NCBI GenBank assembly: GCA_964517135.1
Contig: CAZFBA010000067.1
Span: 1-10,638 of the forward strand
Length of the DNA stretch: 10,638 nucleotides
Origin: CAZFBA01 sp964517135
GTDB lineage: Bacteria > Cyanobacteriota > Vampirovibrionia > JBFMGH01
Reading direction: 5' to 3'
A model generated the notes under the pieces. That model did no database searches and had not been told where the DNA came from. It was given only the letters and a program-made list of their open reading frames with translations. Positions 1 to 6,805 of the stretch are shown here, in pieces. Positions within the stretch are counted from its first letter, which is position 1, and each line of letters starts with the position of its first letter. A program made the position numbers and the translations under genes.

Positions 1-61
1 AAATAAATCCTTATTTCATGGGCCTTTCGGCGTTTTTATGTCGGAAGTCGGGAGGTATAAG
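1..61. other. Intergenic edge with weak hairpins
   Basis: This is the short edge downstream of the minus-strand glycosyltransferase. It holds a 6-bp AT-only hairpin (AAATAA / TTATTT, 1-6 with 11-16). It also holds a 3-bp GC hairpin (GCC-TTTC-GGC, 22-31) followed by a T run on the plus strand, which could be the weak end of a terminator for a plus-strand gene lying to the left. Neither is strong enough to call a terminator. Confidence 0.25.
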
Positions 62-1321
62 TTATAATTTTGAAGCAGCAAGCACCGGATGATTTGCTAT
101 CATAGTGGTTAAGAGGTTTTGAAGGGTTTCAAAAGAAAACTTTCTTCTGCCAATTTCAAAGTTTCTTTCAACCATTTCGTGGTAATATTGCTTGTTTTTG
201 AGTACTTCTCTTGTTTTTTCAACAGCTTCATCGGTGACTTTTCCATCTATAAGAATTACATCGACACCTGTGGGGTTAATATCAGCTTCATAGACAGAAT
301 AGTTATTTACAAACAGAGGTTTTTTGAAATAGAAAGCTTCTACTACGTGGTTACCGAAACCTTCAAAGTCACTCGGGAATGTTACTAGGTCGCAGTGAAC
401 ATAGCTATCCCAGAGGGTATACTTCTTGATAGGCTCTGATTGCCTGAATGAAGAAATATGTTCGTGTGCAAAACAGGCTGTTATATTACGTTTTTGAATT
501 AATTCTTTTAATTCTATTAAATAATCTTCTCCCTCATCGCCGGAATAGCCGGCGAGAACGAATTTAATGTTTTTGTCATTAAGCATATAGACCAGTTCAA
601 CAGAATATTCAATGGTTTTCCTGGGTACAATCCTTGATGGTTGAAGGAAAAGGATGTTTTCTTTTGATATGCCGAGAGTTTGTCTGAAATCACAGTTAAA
701 ATCATCTACTTTATTGAAGTCAGCGTTGAAATCAAAGACGTTTGGTACTACGGTAGCGTCAATATTAAAGCGTTTTTTGAGTTCTTTTTGCTGTATGCTG
801 TTAATACAGCTGTGACTCAGGCATTTTTCCTGTACAGGAAAAGCGATATCAAGTATATCCTGAACGTTATTTTTTAAGAAACGTGATCTTTCCCAGTAAA
901 AGTCGTGGTGATGAGCTATAGCAGGCATCGGATTAGAATGAAGCAGGTTCTTTATAGCCAGCCCGAGTGGTATTTGCATAGGTATTGTTATGCAGTTTTC
1001 CAGCACAATAAGGTCAAGATCATATTTATCTATAGCCTGGCTGATTTTTTGCTGTATTATATCTGCAATTGTATTTATTTTATCGTATAATAGCTGTTTG
1101 TTATCGGTGGGGTTAAAGGCATTTTGCTGTATCCAGTTATTGTCATCAGTGAAAAAGCCCATTTCAGGTATAATAGTCGTATTTTCTGGCGGGTTTTCAT
1201 ATTCACCAACGATAAAATAAATTTTGTGGCCCATTTTTTTAAAAACGTGTACCCATTTAGCTGTTTCGAGTGATACACCGTCAGTTGAACCGAGCCTGGC
1301 ATCTATGAATCCAATTTTCAT
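62..1321 (-). CDS. GT4-type (GT-B fold) glycosyltransferase
   Basis: Probable cytoplasmic retaining glycosyltransferase that moves a sugar from an activated nucleotide donor to an unknown acceptor. The 419-residue product begins MKIGFIDARLGSTDGVS, a Rossmann-like N-terminal domain with the Gly-rich loop near residue 11. A HHHDFYWER stretch lies at about 137-145. The C-terminal half has SRIVPRK (about 229-235, the usual donor-phosphate Arg/Lys site) and the E-x7-E signature, E320 and E328, in FEGFGNHVVEA. No signal peptide or membrane segment is seen. The frame is open back to a GTG at 1345, but the ATG at 1321 has AGAGGA nine bases upstream and gives the usual family N-terminus, so it is preferred. 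The gene stands alone, divergent from the glycosidase gene. The fold and family are fairly certain; donor and acceptor cannot be told from sequence. Confidence 0.85.
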   Translation of the reverse strand: MKIGFIDARLGSTDGVSLETAKWVHVFKKMGHKIYFIVGEYENPPENTTIIPEMGFFTDDNNWIQQNAFNPTDNKQLLYDKINTIADIIQQKISQAIDKYDLDLIVLENCITIPMQIPLGLAIKNLLHSNPMPAIAHHHDFYWERSRFLKNNVQDILDIAFPVQEKCLSHSCINSIQQKELKKRFNIDATVVPNVFDFNADFNKVDDFNCDFRQTLGISKENILFLQPSRIVPRKTIEYSVELVYMLNDKNIKFVLAGYSGDEGEDYLIELKELIQKRNITACFAHEHISSFRQSEPIKKYTLWDSYVHCDLVTFPSDFEGFGNHVVEAFYFKKPLFVNNYSVYEADINPTGVDVILIDGKVTDEAVEKTREVLKNKQYYHEMVERNFEIGRRKFSFETLQNLLTTMIANHPVLAASKL

Positions 1322-1330
1322 AAGTTTTAA

Positions 1331-1336
1331 TCCTCT
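1331..1336 (-). promoter_or_regulatory. Ribosome binding site fixing the glycosyltransferase start
   Basis: On the minus strand AGAGGA is followed by nine bases and then ATG at 1321. It lies inside the N-terminal extension that a GTG start at 1345 would give, which argues for the ATG. Confidence 0.6.
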
Positions 1337-1351
1337 TTTTTGCACACCACC

Positions 1352-1380
1352 TGTATATTTTATATGAAATTGAAAAACAA
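1352..1380 (-). promoter_or_regulatory. Possible promoter of the glycosyltransferase gene
   Basis: On the minus strand TTGTTT (1375-1380) and TATACA (1352-1357) are 17 bp apart, placing a transcript start roughly 25 bases before the ATG. Each hexamer matches sigma-70 only partly, and an overlapping TATAAA (1359-1364) is an alternative -10, so this is tentative. Confidence 0.3.
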
Positions 1381-1396
1381 ATAAAGAAGGCTTTTT

Positions 1397-1439
1397 ACTG
1401 CTGATTTCATCAGTCTCTTAAAAATTTCTTTAACGAAAT
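1397..1439. repeat. Two small hairpins between divergent genes
   Basis: CTGAT-TTC-ATCAG (1401-1413) is a perfect 5-bp stem, with an overlapping alternative ACTG/CAGT (1397-1400 with 1411-1414). ATTTC-N6-GAAAT (1424-1439) is a second 5-bp stem. They lie between the divergent glycosyltransferase and glycosidase genes and could be operator sites. No regulator is known, and in AT-rich DNA such short stems may be chance. Confidence 0.25.
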
Positions 1440-1457
1440 ATAGCCTGTGAAACAAAG

Positions 1458-1470
1458 TATAATATATAAT
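1458..1470 (+). promoter_or_regulatory. Tandem -10 boxes upstream of the glycosidase gene
   Basis: Two perfect TATAAT hexamers (1458-1463 and 1465-1470) lie about 80-90 bases before the ATG at 1549. I cannot find a convincing -35 at 16-18 bp from either, so this is only a candidate. An AATAC-AG-GTATT inverted repeat (1477-1488) lies close to the expected transcript start. Confidence 0.35.
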
Positions 1471-1548
1471 GTCATTAATACAGGTATTTAAAAACTGTTT
1501 TCAGGTTTATGCTTGAAATTTAATATAGAAGAGAGCTTTCAAGGTATT

Positions 1549-3147
1549 ATGAAACAGAGTCTATTTTTACAAAGTTGTTTATCGTTTTTAACAGGTATGT
1601 TTCTATTGCTGATTCTTGCCAGTGCAGTTTTTGCTTTTGGTATTGATTTGAATAATATACAAATTAAAGAATTAAATGATAGAACGCAAGTCATTCTGGC
1701 ACTATCTAAGATTGAAGATAATTATGAAATTGAGCCAGTCAGCCCTGAAGAGATTCAAATAACGTTAAAAGAAACATATCTCTCAACAGCGTTGATTAAA
1801 AACCTTGATATAATCTTAAATGATGATATTAAATGGAAACAATACAGCGATAAGCTTGTTGTGAAAATAAAACATAATGGCATCTCTGATTTTGCAAAAA
1901 CAACAAAGTATAAAAAAGAAAATTATCTTTTGATAGATATACCTTATACAGAGGAAGTTAGTTCAACAGTAAAACAAGTGGCCTCTGAGCCTGAGCCCAA
2001 ACCTGATCCTGTAAAAGAGGCAGCAAAGGTAAAACCTCTTCCTGATCATAAGAGTCAAGCGGGTGTATCAAGATCATTTTCTGGTTTTAGAGATACGATG
2101 CCTCATTATCTTGCAAACAATAGAAGTAACCCTAATAACAGAATATTTCACAGGCAAATTCACCGGGGCGTAAGTCATTTTCAAATAAGAAGGCTTACAG
2201 AACACGGTCCATTATTAATAAATGTCATTGATATAGCCCCTAAAAACCCTTCTATAGAGGTGGTTCCTTCTTTGGCAAATGAAAGAATGTTTGGCAAAAA
2301 GTCAATCAGGACAATTATACAGGAGAAAGGTGCACTGGCGGGTATTAATGCAGGCTTCTTTAAGCCTCCTACAGGTATTCCCCTTGGTACACTTATTATT
2401 GATGACGAGCTGATTTCTGGACCTATTTATGAAAGAGTAACTCTGGGTATAACACGGGATGAAAGGTACAGAATAGAAAGAATTAACCTTACAGGGCAAC
2501 TGATTACTGAAAATGGAAAGGTCATAAAAATTGATAACGTAAATCAGCCAAGGTTAAGCATCAATCATTATTTGCTATATTCTTACAGATGGGGCTGGAA
2601 AGCTCCTGAAAGCTCCAAAGATACCAAACATATTGCTCTCGTTAATGGTGTCATAAGGGCTATAAGTGCTGAACCATTGCCTATTCCTGCAAATGGTTAT
2701 GTTATTGCAGGGCCTGATAGAGACCTTTTCAGTCAGTTAAATGTCGGAGATAAACTAAAATTAATTGTTACAACTGATCCTGACTGGTCTAATGTAAAAC
2801 ACGCTATTGGCGGAGGCCCCTTTCTGGTTAGAAATTCACAGATATATGTTGATAAAGATGAACAGAAATTCAGTTTAAAAAACATTAGAGAACCAAGAAC
2901 AGCCGTCGGAGTGACAAAAGATGATCATTTGCTCTTTGTAACAGTTGATGGCAGGCAAAAAGAAATATCTGTAGGTGTAACATTTTATGAACTGGCAGCA
3001 ATTATGCTTGAACTGGGTGCTGTAAATGCAATGAATCTTGATGGTGGCAGCTCTACTCAGATGTGTGTCCACCATGAGATAGTGAATTCTCCTACGGTTA
3101 GTGGTGGCAATAACGTCAGCAACGGACTTTTGATTTTTAGAAAATAA
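1549..3147 (+). CDS. Exported phosphodiester glycosidase (NAGPA domain) with AMIN-like N-terminus
   Basis: Predicted secreted or periplasmic envelope enzyme of 532 residues. Residues 1-29 look like a Sec signal peptide (MKQ, a long hydrophobic run, then ASAVFA). Residues about 30-133 resemble an AMIN-type beta domain, which in other proteins binds envelope polysaccharide. A Pro/Glu/Lys linker follows at about 147-165. The C-terminal third is a NAGPA-type domain: GINAGFF (265-271), GGGPFLV (421-427), RTAVGV (450-455), VTVDGRQ (464-470) and NLDGGSSTQM (496-505). NAGPA enzymes cleave sugar-phosphodiester bonds, and bacterial members are thought to act on envelope glycans. A TTG at 1513 would add 12 residues including three acidic ones, unlike a signal peptide. 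The ATG at 1549 has AAGG four bases upstream, so I prefer it. The substrate is unknown, and the AMIN assignment is weaker than the NAGPA one. Confidence 0.87.
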   Translation: MKQSLFLQSCLSFLTGMFLLLILASAVFAFGIDLNNIQIKELNDRTQVILALSKIEDNYEIEPVSPEEIQITLKETYLSTALIKNLDIILNDDIKWKQYSDKLVVKIKHNGISDFAKTTKYKKENYLLIDIPYTEEVSSTVKQVASEPEPKPDPVKEAAKVKPLPDHKSQAGVSRSFSGFRDTMPHYLANNRSNPNNRIFHRQIHRGVSHFQIRRLTEHGPLLINVIDIAPKNPSIEVVPSLANERMFGKKSIRTIIQEKGALAGINAGFFKPPTGIPLGTLIIDDELISGPIYERVTLGITRDERYRIERINLTGQLITENGKVIKIDNVNQPRLSINHYLLYSYRWGWKAPESSKDTKHIALVNGVIRAISAEPLPIPANGYVIAGPDRDLFSQLNVGDKLKLIVTTDPDWSNVKHAIGGGPFLVRNSQIYVDKDEQKFSLKNIREPRTAVGVTKDDHLLFVTVDGRQKEISVGVTFYELAAIMLELGAVNAMNLDGGSSTQMCVHHEIVNSPTVSGGNNVSNGLLIFRK

Positions 3148-3192
3148 AGAATTTATTATATTAAGTTGCGTTATAATTAAGGATAATGTTTT

Positions 3193-3246
3193 ACAGGTCT
3201 GGAAGTGGCGAAACACCCTGCAGTTCTTGATACAGGCATACCCTGT
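3193..3246 (+). ncRNA. Candidate structured RNA or attenuator-like element
   Basis: CAGG (3194-3197) can pair with CCTG (3217-3220) around an inner GTG/CAC stem (3205-3207 with 3214-3216). The same CCTG can instead pair with CAGG at 3233-3236. That CAGG also forms a 5-bp hairpin ACAGG-CATAC-CCTGT (3232-3246), followed after eight bases by a T run. Mutually exclusive stems ending in a terminator-like hairpin resemble an attenuator or a leaky terminator of the glycosidase gene. I do not recognise a known riboswitch class, and the stems are short. Confidence 0.3.
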
Positions 3247-3301
3247 TGAAAGCATTTTTATATTTACCCTTGGTATTTTGCGTTATTTAAAATAAAATAT
3301 T

Positions 3302-3323
3302 ATGAGAATCAAACAGTTCTCAT
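3302..3323. repeat. 7-bp inverted repeat, operator-like
   Basis: ATGAGAA-N8-TTCTCAT forms a perfect inverted repeat about 190 bases before the M16 peptidase gene. It has no T run on the plus strand, so it is not a plus-strand terminator. A dyad operator is possible but unproven. Confidence 0.4.
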
Positions 3324-3343
3324 CCTGGTTAATCTGTAACACA

Positions 3344-3375
3344 AATATAACTGTCATTTTAGTTATTGTTATATT
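3344..3375. repeat. Nested inverted repeats
   Basis: AATATAAC (3344-3351) and GTTATATT (3368-3375) are perfect 8-bp arms 16 bp apart. Nested and overlapping them are ATAACT (3347-3352) and AGTTAT (3361-3366) with an 8-bp spacer. The two pairings exclude each other. The function could be regulatory, or the repeats may be chance in very AT-rich DNA. Confidence 0.35.
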
Positions 3376-3514
3376 CTTTTAGTAAGTTATTTCTGAGTTA
3401 AAAGAAATTTAAATACCTTGAATATTTATTCTATATTATTTATCACCTTATATTATTCTTATTATCTTGTGAGACAACTTTAACAAAATTAACAGGCCTG
3501 GAAGGTAGGTTACG

Positions 3515-4843
3515 ATGCAAAAAAAAGAAACATTTAAATTCCCTTTTCTTAATGACAGAGTCACCATGTATGTTTTAGATAACAAACATACAGTCATAGC
3601 TATTAAAAAACCTGGAGAAATAACCAATATTAGTACCTGGGTCAAAACAGGTTCTATTAACGAAAACGACCATAATAATGGCGTTTCCCATTTTCTTGAA
3701 CACCTCATGTTTAAGGGTACTGATAGGTTAAAGCCCGGTGAATTTGATAGAATACTTGAATCCAGAGGCGGTATCATCAATGCAGCAACCTGGAAAGATT
3801 ATACATTCTACTATGTAACTATCCCAAAAGGTGATAACGATGAAAATTTTAAGCTGGCTGTAGACCTTCATGCTGATATGATGCTTAATCCGTTGTTGCC
3901 GGAAGAAGAAATTGGTAAACCATACGACATTAAAGATCTTGAATTTAAAGAAAAAAGAGAACGAAGTGTTGTTATTGAAGAAATAGCCATGCGAGAAGAT
4001 CAACCCTGGACTAAAACTTACAATACTCTGAATGATATGCTTTATAAGTCTCATCCTTACAAAAGAGACACGATCGGTACACGTGAAATTATAGCATCTA
4101 TCTCAAGAGAAGATATCTTAAACTATTATAAAAGCTGGTATATACCAGAAAACATGATAACTGTCATTGTAAGTGACCACGAGCCGGATGATATGCTTTC
4201 TCTGGTACAGAAACATTTTACCTTTAACACAACAGCAAATAGCCCAGATAGTGATTTTGCACCTGAAACACCTACTGATAAGCAACAAATAAAGAATATA
4301 TCAGGTCAGATTGCAACAGGGTTTTGTATAGGAGGTTTTCTGGGGCCCAGACCATCGAATTTGAGAGATTCTATTGCAATAGAAGTTATCTGCATAGCTC
4401 TGGGAGAAGGCAGAAGCTCAAGACTGCACCAAAACCTCATTGAAAAACCTGATAACCCCGTATTTAATATGATTAGCTGCGTCCAGTACCAGTTTAGAGA
4501 CGGCAGCAATATACTTATGCAGGGCAACTTCAAAGCCGATAGAAAAGATGAAGCCATTAATGCACTGATAAATCAAATTAATAACCTGAAAGATAAACCT
4601 GTAACACAGGAAGAACTTAATAAAGCCCGCAAAAAACTTGAATCACGATTTGCTGAAACCACTGAAACAGCTTCAGGTATTGCTGAATCGGTTGGCTATG
4701 CCATGGTATTAACAAATAGCCTTGAAATGTATACTAAATATCTGGATACACTCAAAGATATTTCACTTGAAGACCTGAAATTAGCAGTATCAAGATATTT
4801 TAATACCGATAATATAAGCATAGCAACAATGACACCCCAATAA
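3515..4843 (+). CDS. M16B zinc metallopeptidase, catalytic subunit
   Basis: Catalytic member of the M16 (insulinase/processing peptidase) family, 442 residues, the usual length of one M16B subunit. The inverted zinc motif HFLEH is at 59-63 (H59, E62 as the catalytic base, H63), followed by the family's MFKGT. The third zinc ligand is probably E156 in VVIEEIAM. Between HxxEH and this Glu there are about 93 residues instead of the usual 75-77, with an extra charged stretch around 134-148. The C-terminal half has SSRLHQ (301-306) but lacks the R/Y pair, which the partner supplies. No signal peptide is seen, so it is probably cytoplasmic. The ATG at 3515 follows GGAAGGTAGG. It starts an operon with the inactive partner 23 bp downstream. 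Such pairs degrade peptides in a clamshell chamber; the substrate is unknown. Confidence 0.92.
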   Translation: MQKKETFKFPFLNDRVTMYVLDNKHTVIAIKKPGEITNISTWVKTGSINENDHNNGVSHFLEHLMFKGTDRLKPGEFDRILESRGGIINAATWKDYTFYYVTIPKGDNDENFKLAVDLHADMMLNPLLPEEEIGKPYDIKDLEFKEKRERSVVIEEIAMREDQPWTKTYNTLNDMLYKSHPYKRDTIGTREIIASISREDILNYYKSWYIPENMITVIVSDHEPDDMLSLVQKHFTFNTTANSPDSDFAPETPTDKQQIKNISGQIATGFCIGGFLGPRPSNLRDSIAIEVICIALGEGRSSRLHQNLIEKPDNPVFNMISCVQYQFRDGSNILMQGNFKADRKDEAINALINQINNLKDKPVTQEELNKARKKLESRFAETTETASGIAESVGYAMVLTNSLEMYTKYLDTLKDISLEDLKLAVSRYFNTDNISIATMTPQ

Positions 4844-4866
4844 ACCTGCAAAGAAAGGATTTCTTA

Positions 4867-6123
4867 ATGAAAAGCTACGAATCAACAACACTAAACAATG
4901 GAATATACTTTATAAACAGACAAAACAAGAATACACCCCGTATAACCCTCAATGTGTACATAAATGGCGGTAATAGAAATGAGGTAAAACCCGGTATAGC
5001 TGACCTGTCGACAAGGTTATTACTTAAAGGTACAGAAAATAGAACGGCTGAGCAGATTGCAAATGAAACAGATGAAAACGCTATCGAACTTGACGTTGAT
5101 ATAAAACAGGATTATTGCAGAATAAGAGCCACATGCCTAAACGATGACCTAGATAAAACACTGGATTTGCTTTCAGATGTTATTATAAACCCTACTTTCA
5201 AGTTATTTGAAAAAGAAAGGAATCTCCTTAAAGGTGAACTTCAACAAGAACTTGATTCTCCCAGAGCTAAAGCAACTGATAACCTTATAAGGCACATGTA
5301 TCCTGATCACCCTTACGGTGTGGTTGCAACCAGAATGATGGAAACCATTGATAATATTACCTTTGAAGATATACAAAATAACTATAAAAATACTTTTAAA
5401 ACCTCAAACATCGCCATCGTAGCAGTTGGTAGCTTTGATCAAAAAACATTATCTGCTAAACTCGAAGCAAATCTGAAAGGCTTGCATGCTGAAAATCTTT
5501 CAGAAAAAAAACTTTCAGTGCCGCAGCTTGATAAAAGCAAGTATATTACCATCAACAAAGATGACGTCTCACAGGCACAAATTATCAGAGGCTGGTATGG
5601 CCCATCTGTAACCTGTGAAGATTATCCTGCGCTGTCTATTTTAAACAATATTCTTGGTTCTGCTGGTCTGAGCAGCAGGCTTTTCATAGAACTTAGAGAT
5701 AAAAAAGGCCTTGCATATGCAGTAAGAAGCTCTTACGAAGCTCTTAAATACTCAGGAAACCTGACTGTATATATAGGTACTGATCCCAATAACATTGAAA
5801 CCGCAATCAAAGGCTTTGATGAAGAAATAGAAAAGTTGGTCAATAAACCTGTATCAGAAGAAGAACTTGAATCTGCAAGAAGAAATATACTGGGCAAAAG
5901 AGCCATTTTCCATGAGACAAATTCTCAACAGTGCTATTATTTAGGCCTCTATCATATCTTGGGTGCCGGAGCAGATTACGATGACAGAGTGCCTGAACTC
6001 CTTAAAACAGTTACCCCAAGTGATATTAGAAGAGTAGCACAAAAATACTTCGACCAGCCAAGTATTACAAGCATACTGGCACCCTCTAAGTTCGTCGATA
6101 GAGCAGTTAAGGAATTAGTATGA
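4867..6123 (+). CDS. M16B peptidase-like non-catalytic partner subunit
   Basis: 418-residue M16-family protein without the zinc site: where the upstream subunit has HFLEH, this one has D46-L-S-T49-R50, followed by the conserved LLLKGT. A Glu in LLKGELQQELD (near 124) remains from the third ligand region. The C-terminal domain keeps GLSSRLFIELRDKKGLAY (267-284), including R277 and Y284 spaced as in the substrate-binding Arg/Tyr pair of insulin-degrading enzyme. Hence the two subunits complement each other: one supplies zinc, the other substrate binding, as in mitochondrial processing peptidase and the known bacterial heterodimeric M16B enzymes. The start has AAAGGA eight bases upstream. Its stop overlaps the next gene by ATGA. 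There is no signal peptide. The family is secure; obligate heterodimer formation is inference. Confidence 0.9.
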   Translation: MKSYESTTLNNGIYFINRQNKNTPRITLNVYINGGNRNEVKPGIADLSTRLLLKGTENRTAEQIANETDENAIELDVDIKQDYCRIRATCLNDDLDKTLDLLSDVIINPTFKLFEKERNLLKGELQQELDSPRAKATDNLIRHMYPDHPYGVVATRMMETIDNITFEDIQNNYKNTFKTSNIAIVAVGSFDQKTLSAKLEANLKGLHAENLSEKKLSVPQLDKSKYITINKDDVSQAQIIRGWYGPSVTCEDYPALSILNNILGSAGLSSRLFIELRDKKGLAYAVRSSYEALKYSGNLTVYIGTDPNNIETAIKGFDEEIEKLVNKPVSEEELESARRNILGKRAIFHETNSQQCYYLGLYHILGAGADYDDRVPELLKTVTPSDIRRVAQKYFDQPSITSILAPSKFVDRAVKELV

Positions 6124-6767
6124 GCCAGAAATCTATAGATAACATTAAAAATATTGATAAACTTCAGGGACTCGTATATCAGAACCTGATGACCGCCTTT
6201 AATAATCTGGAAAAGAATGTAAATATAAACTTTGATGATGCTCCGAACGTTGATAATGTCCAGAAACTCAAGCAAATCATCTTAACAAGACTTAAAACCA
6301 GCGTCAACTATATCAATAGTCAGGAATTTAAAACAGCATGCATTACTTGCAGTGCTGCAAGAATATTGGGTTTGCTTAAATACAGGATATCAACAGAGTT
6401 TACATCAGAAGAAGATCGTATAAAGGCAACAGGTGAAGCTGTTGTTGACCATAAAATTGATAAAAAGTATACTACCAGGTTTTTTGAAATAGTAGATGAA
6501 CTTAAACAGCATATTACAAAGTATCTATCAAGCAAACAACTGAGAAAACAGTTTCTTTTAAGCGATTTTTGCATACACCACCTTAAAAAAGAGAAGAAAG
6601 CTATAGATCAAACATACCCTGATAATGCAGAAATTAACCTGCCAGCCTGGATAACCGGTATCAATGAGGAAAACCTCGATAAACTAACTGAAGAGGTAAT
6701 TGAACTTCTTAAAAATGAAGATTATGAAGGTTTTAAGAAACTTATTGATAATAATAACTATTATTAA
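6120..6767 (+). CDS. Uncharacterised helical protein, third gene of the M16 operon
   Basis: I do not recognise this 215-residue protein. Its start overlaps the stop of the M16 partner gene (ATGA), so it is probably translationally coupled and part of the same operon. The sequence is charged and predicted largely alpha-helical by eye, with no signal peptide or membrane segment. A CITC pair (C74, C77) and a later CIHH (C151, H153, H154) could in principle bind a metal, but no known zinc-ribbon pattern is seen. A Trp-containing loop (LPAWITGI, about 174-181) precedes a final acidic helix. It may be a partner or substrate adaptor of the peptidase, on context alone. The stop at 6765 is 27 bases from the stop of the convergent permease gene. 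Confidence 0.7.
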   Translation: MSQKSIDNIKNIDKLQGLVYQNLMTAFNNLEKNVNINFDDAPNVDNVQKLKQIILTRLKTSVNYINSQEFKTACITCSAARILGLLKYRISTEFTSEEDRIKATGEAVVDHKIDKKYTTRFFEIVDELKQHITKYLSSKQLRKQFLLSDFCIHHLKKEKKAIDQTYPDNAEINLPAWITGINEENLDKLTEEVIELLKNEDYEGFKKLIDNNNYY

Positions 6768-6805
6768 AAAGCTCGCCTGGAAGTATTTTTCAAGTTATAT
6801 CGAGC
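6766..6805 (-). terminator. Intrinsic terminator of the ABC importer operon
   Basis: Read on the minus strand, GCTCG (6801-6805) pairs with CGAGC (6771-6775) and is followed by five T. Inside the 25-base loop CTTGAA and TTCCAG form an inner stem with one mismatch. The 5' arm lies within the last codons of the permease gene. On the plus strand the same hairpin directly follows the stop of the M16 operon, so it may act weakly in both directions. Confidence 0.6.

Larger units (their letters stand above)
3148..3514. other. 367-bp non-coding gap with several inverted repeats
   Basis: No credible gene is seen on either strand. Features are a structured stretch at 3193-3246, a 7-bp inverted repeat at 3302-3323, nested inverted repeats at 3344-3375, and a purine-rich ribosome site (GGAAGGTAGG, 3500-3509) for the peptidase gene at 3515. 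A weak promoter candidate is TTGAAT (3418-3423) with TATCAC (3441-3446) at 17 bp; TATATT (3449-3454) is another possible -10. Confidence 0.5.

Noticed and set aside
119..1302. Several open frames on both strands overlapping the glycosyltransferase gene
   Set aside because: They lie inside a well-supported gene, have no family similarity that I can see, and show biased composition (Phe/Tyr/Cys-rich) typical of shadow frames.
1513..1548. TTG start of the glycosidase gene
   Set aside because: It would place acidic residues (IEES) ahead of the signal peptide; the ATG at 1549 gives a standard Sec signal sequence. It cannot be excluded without N-terminal data.
3193..3216. Possible bacterial SRP RNA core because of GGTCTGGAAG
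   Set aside because: The SRP domain IV needs a GGAA tetraloop closed by matching stems and the AGCAGCC side; here the bases after GGAA do not pair accordingly.
2875..3255. 126-residue minus-strand frame over the end of the glycosidase gene
   Set aside because: It mostly mirrors the conserved NAGPA coding sequence, has no ribosome site, and its product is Cys/His/Tyr-rich without a recognisable domain.
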